This document shows, one piece after another, positions 45,652 through 57,540 of a DNA stretch of 64,000 nucleotides; the stretch's first letter is position 1, and each line of letters starts with the position of its first letter. This DNA comes from Pyronema omphalodes (lineage: Eukaryota > Ascomycota > Pezizomycetes > Pezizales > Pyronemataceae). The stretch lies in contig JAJJXM010000015.1 of NCBI GenBank assembly GCA_024516155.1, positions 682,001 to 746,000 of the forward strand, given 5' to 3'. The notes beneath the pieces were generated by a model. It was not told the origin of the DNA. It worked only from the letters and a program-made list of their open reading frames with translations, and ran no database searches. The position numbers were made by a program, and so were the translations under genes.

Positions 45652-47291
45652 TTTGTACCTTCAGGGGTTCTGTTTCTGAGAATCAAAAGGGTAGTGTAAA
45701 GACGGAGAAGATGGTATTCAGACGGGGAGTCAACAGAATTATGATGATATCCACAGTGAAGCGATGAAGTTGGGTTGTTCAGAGTGTTGGAGGAGTGATT
45801 AGAGGAAGTATCTGGACGTGGAGGGTTGGAATTGGTTGCAGAAATACCCGAAATATTGCGGCAAATCTAGCGAATTCGCCGCTTTTGGTCTGCCGCAATT
45901 TTGCACAGGTCGCGGCCTATTGGCTTGTCAGTATTTCGGGAGACAAGCAGTCCTATCCATGTCGTTTACTACCGCTATGGCGGAAATTGGCCGCCCTTTA
46001 ACCGTTCGTGGGTGGGCAAACAAGCGCAGCCAGGCCTCATTATCTCCACATGCCTCGTCCATCTTAATACCGCTGCATCACAATACTTCGTCACTGCAAC
46101 ACCTCCACGAATCCAGTTATCTTTTCCACTCGATGATACCAATATATGACTTGCTTCATACCGCGACATATCCCAGGAACTCCAAGTAACAGTTTCCACC
46201 TCCATTATTTTAGTTCTCTGTCAAACTGTACCTAGAGACACAGAGACCTGACACCACTTGAAGTCCCGAAGCTATTGTTCGGAGAGTCGTCGACAGCGTA
46301 AGTAGCATTTTGTGTTTCAGAAATATGAGGACATGTTTACGTATCAATCAATCAGGTTTTCTTCCAATACATGTGGACTGTGATGCGTGGGAGCAGAATG
46401 AAATAGAAGCCCGCGTCCGAGTGGAGGAATCAGATCATGATGGAGCATGGGAAGATTGAGCCGAAACGCGGAAGCAGGATCAGGAACCGCTACACCACAA
46501 GATCAGCCGTGTTTACTGGATTCCAGCATCGATAGCTTTCAATCCGTAGTTACAACATCTCTCTGAAGATACAGCGGCCCTGTGTTATGTTAATCACATG
46601 CTAGCAACGCAGTTTTGACGAGAAATCAATCTAGTCAGGTGAAAGCAGAAGCGTAGTGAAAAAGGAAATTTACAGCACTCGGCCGACGATTGTTTAGTAT
46701 CTACTCCCTCACATAATCACAGGCAAACAAATAAGAGATGAAGAACAATCCTTTCCCTTGTCAAACATTTTCCTGGAGTAAAAAAAAAGAAAGGATTACT
46801 TAAATCACAACAAGGTCGAAATCTATCAGCTTTCAAATCTCGTATCTTCCAGGGATATGCCATGCTGTGCACATTCAAAACCAAGTGTCACGGGGAGGTC
46901 GAAACATGCCGACGGGGAGCAATACCGACTGCAAAACGAAGGCTTTGTTACTGCACTCACTGCTCTTTCTACACAGACTAGAGGAAGTGACTCGTTTTGA
47001 GTTGTAAGAGGATTAGCAATAATCTTTCTGGCTGAGAGGGTCCGCTGCACGGTTTCTGGGATTAGGAGGAAAAGGGAGGGGGGGGGGGGGTTCAGAAATT
47101 GTACCAAATTTTGTAACGATTAATCAATGCAATTCTATCTAAACATTCTTTAGATTCTATATTCCAGATTCATGACAGCCGTTTCACGACGGGTTGTCTA
47201 CAAACACCAAAATAATGTATTCAATAACAAAGCAAGAACTGAAGAACAAAAACCAGCCCTAAAGTAATAAAGCCTTATGATCCTAACACCA
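45652..47291 (-). other. Unit 2 flank, right arm: gene B 3' region to gene C slot
   Basis: 47,290-46,840 matches the downstream flank of unit 1 gene B (17,620-18,000; 55,560-55,150). 46,640-46,320 and 46,320-45,830 match 54,310-53,990 and 53,990-53,420. No 5S-like sequence is found here: the segment that should carry it is missing, about 0.9 kb shorter than in unit 1. No supported gene. Confidence 0.5.
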
Positions 47292-48327
47292 CTAAACAGC
47301 ACGTTTGCCTAACCACGATTTCTTGGAATCGTATCTCCTGGCAGTTACCTCCTTCGCCCCTTTACCATTGTCCTCTTCTGCCACCTTTACTAATACCGAT
47401 TCTTTAACACCATCCCCCCCAGGCGCCTCGGACACCACTTTCGTATCTTTCTGATCCTCCACTTTTCCCGTGCCGGTGGCCTCTACAACATTCCCTGCAG
47501 TAGCCTCAGCCAACACTTTAACATGTTTCTTGTTCTCCGCTTTTCCTGCCCCGGCGTCCTTGATGTCCGTCTTACCCTCACCTATGTTCTTGGCCACTTT
47601 CGCCCCATCACAAGTACACGCCGCTTTCCCTAACTCGGATGCTTTGTGATCCTTCTCCCCCACGACAGCCTCCACCGGCACATGTATGTCTTCCTTGGCG
47701 CTCTTTTCTTCCTTTTCATCCGCACCTGCAGTGTCGGATCGAGACTGAAATCTCTCATGATTCATCATGCCTTTCCAGACGACATAGCAACCAAAAGCCA
47801 AAAAGACGACGCTAATAACCAGCAGAATTGACGTGAAAAGCTCAAAGATCCACGTTGTTATCCTGTAGTGAATGTTTAGTAAATATCTTTCTATCGCCGA
47901 GGGAGATACGGCGTGTAAAAAAGCGGAGACTCACTTGTAGAGAAGTGGAACGCCAATAAAGATTGCAAACACTAGAAACAAGGACTGAGTTAATGGAATA
48001 TACCGGGAGAAGGGGGAGTAGAAAGGGTAGATAATGGCGAAACATGGATACAGGGGTTCCCGGAGGGTACATACGGCTGGACACTATTATCCAGATTCCT
48101 GAAAGGTGCGCGGAGAGTTGATTCATCACCTGTACGCAGAACTTGTAAAGCCTCCCAATATAGGGGCTGCACTTTATCCCGCTTATTGTGGGTGTAATGA
48201 GCAAGTCCCAGAATGAGTATCTGGAGGTTGCATCGACCGTTGTATGAACCGGAGATTCCTCGTGGTATTTCTTCGATGTCTCAATTGCCTTGATAGTTTC
48301 CTTCGGTTCGGAGTTTGGAGTATCCAT
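47292..48327 (-). CDS. Gene B copy, right unit 2: membrane protein, unit 1-type coding sequence
   Basis: Three exons: 48,327-48,075, 47,971-47,935 and 47,862-47,292, giving 286 residues with exon lengths identical to the 16,575 and 55,568 copies. The second donor is GTGAGT. The protein has the same charged N-terminus, two membrane segments (GIWIIVSS-LFAIFIGVPLLYK; TSILLVISVVFLAFGCYVVW) and five-repeat Lys/Glu tail ending in KKSWLGKRAV. The coding sequence and downstream flank are clearly of the unit 1 type, while the upstream region beyond about 48,370 is of the unit 2 type. The gene is therefore a mosaic and probably arose by conversion or unequal exchange. All frames are intact. Confidence 0.75.
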
Positions 48328-49309
48328 TTTTTCCAGTTTCACTGTTACTCTGAGTGAAAATATCCTTTCTGTAGTCCGATAGTGAGAATGTGTGAGTGTT
48401 GTGTGTGTAGAGCATGAGGAACTATGATTCCAGGAGTTCTGCTGGTGAATAAATAGCAAAAACGTTACAATTTGAATGATTTATTGATGTTCATCTAGCA
48501 GATTCCTCGGGTGTTCCGGCGGTCTGACATTTTTGTTGTGAGTCCGTGACCATGGTCGTCGGTAGTTATAAATTCGGCAGTGTAACACCCACAGGGTGCA
48601 GAATTCGCGAACGATGGGACGAGTGAGCCGCGATGGTGCTGTATACGTAACTATTCAGACTAAATTCCTACTCACACCACGATTTTGCGTAACTTGAATA
48701 CTGTATCGCGGAAGTGGACAAACAGCAGATATCTTCAGATTCTGCACAACTAAACGTAATAATCCTTCAACGACTCCCCCACGTATTACCAGCACATAGG
48801 AGGTGGACCCACGTGACCGTAATAGCACCGGATCATGTCGACAACTTTCAAGTTGACGCGTCCTACATGTCTGCAGTCTCCCAGTTATTGAAGTATATTA
48901 ACTCATCCGCGTATATTATCTACACTTTTATCAGCAAATGCGAACTCAGCAGCAAACACGGTGGTTATCATCCTCGCCTGGTTGATAACCGACGTCATCT
49001 CATCCTCTAAGTGATCCTCAACATGGTAGTCAAGCCGCTATCCATATGGAGCCGAAGAGAAGCGACTGGTCGAACGAGACTCGAGTAACCAGAGAACGCT
49101 TGAGAGTCCGCGAACAAACACCATCCCCGGGAATCGTAATGTGCACCCCGCGGCTTCCGAGAAGAAACAGTACCGGCATCCGTACGCGACACCGTGTTAA
49201 AGACCCGATTGGCCCGATCAGCTTCCCTTCGTAGAATTACCAACCCATATACCTACAAATCACCGTCACCAAAAACAACAGCACTTCATCCTCGAGGGAT
49301 ATAAACAAA
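48328..49309. promoter_or_regulatory. Divergent intergenic region between genes A and B, right unit 2
   Basis: This is nearly identical to 24,093-25,060 of the left arm down to about 48,370, then switches to unit 1-type sequence for the last 40 nt before the gene B ATG. It contains the block GAGTTCTGCTGGTGAATAAA (minus-strand form of the gene B upstream motif). Confidence 0.45.
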
Positions 49310-49960
49310 ATGACGACCACCACATCAATTTCACCCGCCGAACAGCGTGCAAAACAGATCCGACGGAAACTCGAGAAATTATGTCTTGCCGAAGCCGCTG
49401 CTGCTATGCGGCTAGCGGAAGCTGAGCAAACACTTGAACGGGAGACACTCCGCCCACGAACCTCTCTGCAGCGATTTCGAGAGCTGCCAGTCTTCGAGCG
49501 GGACGTGGAGGATAGGCGTATGGAATTACGCCTCATCCAAGAAAGACAATTGGAGCTCGACTGCCGCCTCTGAGGACTGACAGCCAGGAACAGTAATGGG
49601 ATAGAGCGGCAGGTGAGGAAGGTCCTCCCACGGATTAAATATCTGGAACCTAACGAGTATTGTACAGATGTTCGCAGGATACACCAAAAAATTGAAAAAA
49701 AAATGGAAAAAATCAGGAAATTGGAAAAAATTGACAAAAAAAACGTTTCGATATCTCGCTGTTCCCACCTCAGAGTTCCAGACTTCACCGGCCAAAGCAG
49801 TACAGTGAAAAAGCTCAGAGTGCTCGTTCACCCTCTTCCAGAAGCGAACGACCGATTAATTGCTACTTCCTGGACTCCTTTACACCAATGGCTCTTTGTA
49901 TTTCTCAGATGCAAAGAGAGAAGCACAGTTCATCAACTAAACTTGAGCTTCTACCACTAG
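49310..49960 (+). CDS. Gene A copy, right unit 2: coiled-coil protein with putative 66-nt intron
   Basis: From ATG 49,310 the frame is open for 87 codons to a TGA at 49,571-49,573, then continues in the same frame to 49,960 with no other stop. A possible intron 49,518-49,583 (GTATGG...GACTGACAG, 66 nt, a multiple of three) would remove the TGA and give 194 residues; leaving it in gives the 87-residue form. Features: Ser/Thr leader, basic helix KQIRRKLEKL, Ala/Glu-rich coiled coil, then IERQVRKVLPRIKYL and a Lys-rich helix (HQKIEKKMEKIRKLEKIDKK). The ATG lies just after TATAAACAAA. It is divergent from gene B. No family recognised. Confidence 0.6.
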
Positions 49961-50035
49961 GACGCTCTGTCTGTCCGTCCCCTCACTTTCCGAATCAGTC
50001 TCCGGCTTAACCTCTTCAACCTACTTACCGGGGGG

Positions 50036-50386
50036 TTTTTTTATTTGAATATCGAATATCACAAGGGCACCTTGTATCCGATGCATACAAAGTCAGATGT
50101 TCATTCATTCAACATACCATGGTTTTCCACCACTAGGACGCTTTCTCTGTCTATCCCCTCTTTGCCAGAATGAGTTGTCGGCTCCACCTAGTTTCTACTT
50201 TTGGAGTCTCTTTTACAACACTATCTTACTTTCGTCCGCCACCATTATTCCCCGCGCCACATCTCGCCCTCAAGATACCGGAGACCAGGACTGCCGTTCC
50301 ACGCTGCTACTCACAAGCTACAACCAAGACCTTTCTACTTCGTTTGGAACTAACACTTTAAGCGGCGGCCAGTCCACTGTTGACAG
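50036..50386 (-). mobile_element. SINE-like element, right unit 2
   Basis: This is the minus-strand counterpart of 23,012-23,366: same tRNA-like head, with an A-rich tail that appears as a T-run at 50,036-50,046. Confidence 0.4.
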
Positions 50387-51689
50387 GCACCAGTTTCACG
50401 GCATGCAGAGAACTATCGCATCATGTATAGTAACGGAATCCGAAACGTTATTGGCAGGCTGGAGTAGGAAAAATAAGCATGACGATAAGAGACGGATTGG
50501 CAGATAGGGTTGTTACGAAGGCTTACTGGATATATGATGGAAAATGGCGTATTTTTAGTGTAAAAATAAATCAATTTATGTTGATAAATCGAGAAATAAA
50601 AAAGGATAGAATCAATAAAATAGATGAAATAAAAAATAAAAATAAAATAACCCCCTGCTCGTCTCATATCATCGCACATTACCTACAACTGGAACACCGA
50701 AATCCCCCAGCTGTATCACAATATCACCAGTTCTTAATGCTTACTATCTTCGACAATATGTTCTGACTCCCTCGATACGTCACAGAGCCCAGGTACAATA
50801 GGCCGTTGAATACCGAAGCCGTCGATCCAGTCCGATAATCCCTGCCGCGGAGTCGCACAGTGTTTACAGTGCGTACAGTCGTACCATATCCAGATGATGA
50901 TATTCCGCGGAAGTAGGGGGAAAGGAACGATGGAGGGTGTTTTTGTTTGTATCTTTTACGGCATTTGTTGAGGGGAATGTATGTGCTTGATTATTTGATT
51001 ATTTTTGCGAGTGGGGTTTAGTTAGTTCGGCCAGTTTGCTTTGCAGTTTTCTTGACGGTTACGGTGTTTGTGGCAGTGAGTTTGGAAGTTAGGGAATCCC
51101 CCACCCCCCAATACATTTAGAAACACCTCTTCACCTTTGCCGGCAAGCACTCATTGCAGAAACCATCCTCACCAATGCGTCTTACCATGGTCACTATACG
51201 AGCGGCTGATTGAACGAAGGCCCATGCTTCTTCTCTGGAAACGAAATGTATTCGAATTCCCTTTCGTTGGTTACTGACAAAACTACAGTACCTCAGGACT
51301 CCGTGTACTCAATGTTTTCACCCAAATCTGCCAATGGTCCCATCACAGGTTCAACCTGATCCACCTGCGGTGCCATATGTCAACTGACAGTCGCGCACAT
51401 GCATTTCCATCTCACAATCTTCTGGCATCGGAGAGTAATTGCATCTACTATCTACCGCTAAGCTTTTATCATAAAGACCAATATTGATAGTTCAAAGGGA
51501 GGGTGCTTCTCTCACATCATGCGCTGAAATTTAGGATAATTGCATCATCAATGGCATGAATTATGTGCATCAATGCAGGATACTTGGCCAACGTACCGGA
51601 TCGGACGTTCGGGTGAGTGGTGGAGCTTGTTGGGCTGACAGGATTTTGGGTTTCCCACATCTTGATCGAGTTGAGGAGGTTCACTATTA

Positions 51690-51900
51690 CTTTTCCCACT
51701 CTTGTTTTGACGTTTTATTCCTTTTTGCTCCTTTCTCTTTTTTCCCTTTTTCTCTTCTTTCCATTCTTCTTTTTTTTCCTTTTTCTCCTGCTTCCCCTCT
51801 TTCCCGTGTCCCCCTCCTCTTTTTTTCCCGTTCCCCTTATTTTCCCTTTTTTTCATTTCTTTTCTATTTTATTTCCTTCTGCCCGCTTTTTCTCAATATT
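51690..51900 (+). repeat. Pyrimidine-rich low-complexity tract
   Basis: This T/C-rich stretch is the counterpart of the purine tract 21,500-21,690 on the other arm. The two have diverged by many length changes and the long G-run of the left copy is absent. Confidence 0.6.
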
Positions 51901-52670
51901 TCTTCAGATTAATACTTTTGTGAAGGGGCTTCCATATTGTTAGCTGAACGTCATTCGACGGTCAAGAGTCCGTGGCATAACACAATGAGGATTGTAAGTG
52001 ACTGGGTGTGATAGAATAATCTCACAAGCCGAAGAACGGATCCAGTCTCATTTTTCCGCCATGAAATAATTACAGTACATCAATACACATTCCTTGAGCC
52101 ATCGGCGGTGTAGCTGTCGAATGTAATATGTAGCCACCCTTGGGTGACTGCGCGGCTACAGTGTACGACTACGGATGGCATTGTCCTTTTCTAGCAGAAC
52201 CGGAATTTGAAGTGCTTCTATTCTTTCATCAAGAGTTATAAGCCGGCATTTTATGTTCTGGATGGTGACTGGACGGTGTGGCCTGAGATTTGTCTTCTTT
52301 GAACGGAAATCAATCGATCCGAACAATAGAATGTGGAGGGGACAGTTGTTGAAGAGAGTGGGTTTATAGCCGATGAGCTCCGAAGTGATGGACCGTCATA
52401 AGATTGTCCAATATATCGGGACAGTGTGGAGAAAGGTTTCATAGTATAGGGCAATATTCGAACCCTTGCGGCATACTGAACGTAATAAATGGTTAACAAT
52501 GATTCATCTATTCTCGATATAATTTAACCTCAGAATTATCCTGCTATCAATCAACAATAGAAAATACTCTACAAGACTACAAACATGTATTGACATTATC
52601 ATCTTGATACAAAACTACTTCATCACAGTGTACGCTTTTGTTGGATTGTCTTATATCACGGCAACCGTCT

Positions 52671-53377
52671 CTACGGTGTGCCGTGGCGTTGCACTCCTTT
52701 GTGGTTGGTGCCGGCAATTGGCGTCCCATCTGTAACAACGTCAGTCACAACGATCCTGCAAGTAATCAACAATAAAAAATACTCCACAAGACGACTACCA
52801 TCTCTTTGCATTATTACCTTAGTTTTTACATCATACATCGGTATATGATTCGGTGCGGTATTCCCTTATAAGCTGACAACCGTCTTTACGGTGTTTCGCT
52901 GTTTGGGCCCTCGCATGCCAGGTGGCATAATTCCGTGAACTATCTGCAAAAACGTCAGTGTCACTAAGCATATCCAAGATTGAAATCAATATATTCCATG
53001 CCATTTAGAATCGTTACATACCTCTCACAGACGTCCACCATTATCGGGTCAAAATCCCAGTCCTTCTCATCTGTACTCTCATTCGTGCAACCCTCATCTT
53101 CAACACAGATCTCCATTAGCCTTGGGTCCTGCTGGTGGACGGGTGGAACTGGTGTCGAGAATGTCCGGTTGAAGGGTTCAGGGAGAGGAGCGGTCTGAAC
53201 CGAATTTGAATGTCGATTTTGTATATGGGACAAGTTGAGCCGTCGTATCCTATTGTTGAGGTAATGGAGACGTTTAGAAATGGCACATTGTACTGATAGC
53301 GGCCGGAGTGAAGATAAAGCTGATGGTAAATGGATAGATATCGTAGCGGGGTAAGAGGAAATGGTTTGAGCTTCCAT
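52671..53377 (-). CDS. Gene C copy, right unit 1: small acidic-motif protein, intact
   Basis: Exon 1 is 53,377-53,002 (ATG to a GC donor, AAATG|GCATGG). A 58-nt intron ends in GACGTTTTTGCAG. The terminal exon 52,943-52,831 gives 162 residues. A second possible terminal exon at 52,729-52,671 (after GACGTTGTTACAG) enters in the same phase and would give 144 residues, ending DGTPIAGTNHKGVQRHGTP. The protein has a Ser/Pro-rich N-terminus, a basic middle (SVQCAISKRLHYLNNRIRRL), the family motif MEICVEDEG and an acidic stretch (STDEKDWDFDPIMVD). Intron length and phase agree with the 19,789 and 63,085 copies. No known domain; the GC-AG intron is unusual but shared by both arms. Confidence 0.6.
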
Positions 53378-54627
53378 GTCTCCTTCCAGACCATGTAGGT
53401 GTTGGATTCAAAAAGGTGAAGTATGGAGGTGGAGGTGTGGTTGAGAACAGGTTCTGGACATAGCGGGTCAGAATTGGTTACAGATATACCCGGAAGATTG
53501 AGGCACATTAGTGAATTCGCTGCTTATTGATCTGCCGCGATTATGCGTACCGGTGACGGTCCATTTGATTCTTGATGTGCCGAACAACACGCCGTAATAT
53601 CCATGTCATTCAATGCTGCGATGGTAGATATTGGCAGCGGTTGGGTCGTTTGTGGGTGAGCAAACAAGTAGAGCCAGGGCTCGTCATCTCTATCTACAGC
53701 TTCTACGGTAACACCGCTGCACCACAATGCCTCTTCAGTGCAACAGCTCCACGAATCCAACCAGGTTTTCCACTCCACGACATCAGGATCTAACTTTCTT
53801 CATACAACGACATATCCCAGCTACAACTTCTAGCCACCCCAAGTAACAGTTTCCAGTTCCTTATTTACATAGTTCTGTGTCACACTGTACCCAGAGACAT
53901 GGAAACCTGACTCCACTTCAAGTCTTGAAGCCATTGTTCGGAGAGTCGTCGACAGCGTAAGTAGCGTTTCTTGTTTCACAAATATGGGGAAATATTGACG
54001 TATGGATCAATCAGGTTCGTGCTTAACACATGTGGACTGATATTGGCAGTGATACGTGCAAGCAGAATGCAATAGAGGTACCTGTGCAAGTGGAGGTATC
54101 AGATCATGATGGAGCAGGAGAAGATGTAGTTAAAAAGTGGAAACACGATAAGGAACGGCTACACTGAAAGATCTGCTGGGTTCATGCGTTCAAGCATCGA
54201 TAGCTTTCCATCTGTAATTGGAACCTTTTTTCGAAGATACAGTAGCTGTGTGGCAGGTTATTCACATAACAGCAGACATTTTTGACGAGAAATCGATCTG
54301 GTATGGCCGAAGTAAAAGGACAGTGAATAATGAAGTATAATCTGAATGCTTAGTACTGCATCGAGCCGTTACGTTGAAACGATGAAGTCTGAAGTCTTAA
54401 CTAAAGCCTAATTCCCTTGACAGGAATGACGGACTAGGTATCGACTTCGACCGTGTTCTATTTCTCATTGCACTGTTCCTGGTGTGATGATTAAACACGG
54501 CTCTGGGCTTTCCGATTACTGATTCCAGCAGTGGCAAAACATAACCTGTGGTAGCAAAACTTGAATATGTGCACTGGCATGATGTTATGATGACTACTGC
54601 GGAATTCTGATTGCCAAAAGGAGATGC
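53378..54627 (-). other. Region upstream of gene C, right unit 1
   Basis: This is collinear with 18,559-19,788. It retains the short conserved frames near 53,890 (TLLTLSTTLRTMASRLEVES) and the WIRG/LDSW stretch near 53,750, both interrupted in places. No intact gene. Confidence 0.4.
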
Positions 54628-54748
54628 AAAACTACAGTATCCGGGATTCCCGTCTGGTCACCCACGACAGTACTAACCGGACGATGTAATGCTTAAATAG
54701 CGCAGAGCAGACGGGATGCGTTGTATTCATAATTCTATGAACGTAGCT
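54628..54748 (-). rRNA. 5S rRNA-like gene or pseudogene, right unit 1
   Basis: This minus-strand counterpart of 18,438-18,558 reads AGCTACGTTCATAGAATT...GTCCGGTTAGTACTGTCG...GGGTGACC...GGGAAT...GTAG then TTTT. The 3' half is almost identical to the left copy, whereas the loop B-helix III region differs (here CATCCCGTCTGCTCTGCG, closer to fungal 5S). Stem I pairing is retained. Whether it is transcribed is unknown. Confidence 0.65.
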
Positions 54749-55567
54749 GCAGAAGTCCTCAAACATGGAGATACCATAACATTACAAACGTGATGAGAGC
54801 ATCAAAATATCTGTGGGAATGACATTATTTACTGTGTTGATATTCGGTTTGATGTATGAGATTCTGTGCATCAATGGCTATTCCAGAAGCCATTCACAGA
54901 AATCGTTTATCCCGAAGGCACAGGAAACATGCTTGGTGGTTCACCTGTTCCATCAGGTGACTTATGTCTGGATTGGAAGTCACGTGCGCGAAGGCACCTC
55001 ACACAATCATGGGTAAAAAATAAAAGATGAAAAATGGTCCTTTCCTTCGTTAAAAATGTCCCTGGAGTAAAAAAAGAGGAAAGCAGTACTTTCATGACAA
55101 GAATGTTAAATTTCTCAGCTTTCAGATTTTGGATCTTCGAGAATATCCACTATTGTAAAAATGTGAATCTAAGTATCACGGGGAGGCTGAAACATGCCGT
55201 GCGGGGGCAATACAGACAGTAAAGCGGAAGCTTTGTTACTGAACTTAGGCTCTTTCCACATAGAGTAGAGAAATATACAGCTTTTGAGTTGTAAGAAGAT
55301 GAGCCAGAATGTTTCGAGCTAACAGGGTCCACTGCACAATTTCTGAGAGTAGGAGGAGCAGAAAGGGTGGGTGCTCAAACGTTTTACCAAATCTCGTAAC
55401 GACTATTTACTATCTAAACGTTCTCCAGATTCTATAGTCCACATCAATGGCACCCTTTTTTTATTGGATTTTCCGTAAATCCCCGAATACTTTATCCAAA
55501 AACAAAGCAACAACTGAAGAACAAAAAACAAACCCTATCGTCATAAAGCCTTATGATCCTACCGCCA
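54749..55567 (-). other. Gene B 3' flank, right unit 1
   Basis: This is collinear with 17,611-18,437. No coding frame is supported. Confidence 0.5.
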
Positions 55568-56604
55568 CTAAACAGCCCGTTTTCCTAACCACGATTTCTT
55601 GGAATCGTTTCCCCTTGCAGCTACCCCCTTCACCGCTTTAACATTATCCTTCTCTGCTGCTTTTCCCGATGCCGATTGCTTACCACCATTCCCATCAGAC
55701 GACTCTGACACCACTTTCTGATCTTTTCTATCCTCCACTTTTCGCGTGACAGTGTCCTCTACAACATTCCCTGCAGTAGCCTCTGCTAACACTTTAACAG
55801 CATTCATATCCTCCACTTTTCTTGATCCGCCGTCTTCAATCTCCTTCTTGCCCTCACCAACGTTCTTGACCACTTTCACCCCATCACAAGTACACGCCGC
55901 TTTCCCTAACTCAAATGCTTTGTGATCCTTCTCCCCCACGAGAGCCTCCGCCAGCACATGTATGTCTTCCATCCCGCCCTTTTCTTCCTTTTCCTCCCCA
56001 CCTGTATTGTCAGATTCGAATTGACATGTCTCATGATTCATCATGCCTTTCCAGACAAAATTGCAACCAAATGCCAAAAAGGCGCCGCTGATAAGCAGCA
56101 GAATTGACATAGAGAGGTCAAGGATCCACGTTGCCATCCTGTGGTGAATGGTTAGTATATATCACTTTCTATCGCCGAGGAAGATACGTTGTGGAAAAAG
56201 GCAAGCACTTACTTGTGGAGAAGTGGAACGCCAATAAATATTGCAAACACTGGAAACAAGGACTGAGTTAATAGAATACACCGGAAGAAAGGGGGGTGGA
56301 AAGGGGTGGAAATGGGGAAAATCAATATAGGGGTTCTTGGGGGGTACATACGGCTGGACAGTATTATCCAGAGTCCTGCAGGGTGCACGTAGAGTTGGTT
56401 CACAACCTGCACGCAGAACTTGTAAAGCCTCTGAATAAAGCGGTTACACTTGATCCCGCTTATTGTAGGTGTAATCAGCAAGTCCCAGAACGAGCATCTG
56501 GAGGAAACATTAACCGTTGTATGAACCGGAGATTCCTCATGGCATTTCTTCGGTGTCTCAATTGCCTTGATAGTTTCCTTCGGTTCGGAGTTTGTAGTAT
56601 CCAT
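55568..56604 (-). CDS. Gene B copy, right unit 1: membrane protein with Lys/Glu-rich repeats
   Basis: Three exons: 56,604-56,352, 56,249-56,213 and 56,138-55,568, giving 286 residues. All exon lengths equal those of the 16,575 copy; introns are 102 and 74 nt with GTATGT and GTAAGT donors. The first 130 residues are almost identical to the left copy (HPAGLWIILSS; LDLSMSILLLISGAFLAFG). Most differences lie in the charged repeat tail (for example DRKDQKVVSESSDGNGGKQS), as expected if the tail is less constrained or under different selection. It is divergent from gene A at 57,541, with the 5S-like sequence about 0.8 kb downstream. Family unknown. Confidence 0.75.
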
Positions 56605-57540
56605 TTTTTTCAGTTTTACTGTTAGTCTGAGTGAAGATATCCTTTCTGTAGTCTGATGGCGAAGGCTTTGTGTGAGTGTCTGTGTAGAGCATGAGGAAAT
56701 AAGATTCGGGGAGTTCTGCTGGTGAATATATAACCAAAACATTACAAGTTGAATTGATTTTGACGTTCATTCACTACATATTTCTGGTGTTTCAGACGTG
56801 CTGCAGTGTCGTGATGCGTACGTGATTATGGCCGTCGGTTGTTTCGGATCTAGCAGCTTGCCGTCCACCGCGTGCAGAATTCGAGAATGGCTGAACAAGC
56901 CGCGGTGATGATGTGTGTAACTATCGACACTGAAGGCCAACTCCCATAATATTTCTTGACTTGGATACCATAGCACTGAAGTAGATAGATAAGAAACACC
57001 TTTATATTCTGCGTGACTGAAACTTGATGGATATCCAAGGGAACCGACAAGTATTGTTACCATGTGACGAGCTCTTGCGAGTGGCAAAGTTCCGGATTCT
57101 GTCGCCAAAAGTCAAGTTGAAGAGTCCTAGATATCTGTAGCTCGCCAGATATTCAAATATATCATTTCATCCGAGTACATTATCTGTGAAAATATCAGTC
57201 AGCGCAATTCTAAGCAGCAAATGGGATGGTGATCATCCTCTCCTGGTTGATTGCTCCTCCACTTCGTTAGCTTCAAGGCCCTCCACATGTGAAGTGGAAG
57301 AGAGGTGACTGGCCGAGCGAATAACCGCGGAAGGCTTAAGACTCCTCGGACAACCAGAATTCCCGGGGATTGAAATGTGCACCCGCGGCCACCGAGCAGA
57401 AACAACACCGGTATCCGTACGCGACACCGCGTCGAGGACCCGGTGCACCCGATATGCTCCGTAGGATTACCAACCCATATACCTACAAATCACCGTCACC
57501 AGAAACAACAGCACTCCAATCCTCAGCACATATAAACAAC
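56605..57540. promoter_or_regulatory. Divergent intergenic region between genes A and B, right unit 1
   Basis: This is collinear with 15,641-16,574. It has an upstream in-frame extension of gene A (open from 57,370), but the other copies begin at the equivalent of 57,541, so this region is treated as non-coding. Confidence 0.4.

Larger units (their letters stand above)
49961..52670 (-). other. Right arm: unit 2 start and unit 1 distal spacer
   Basis: This contains the SINE-like element (listed), the unit start block (50,780-50,880), a block collinear with 21,850-22,400, a pyrimidine tract (51,690-51,900) and a decayed coding-like block at 52,270-52,499. No intact gene is seen. Confidence 0.5.
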
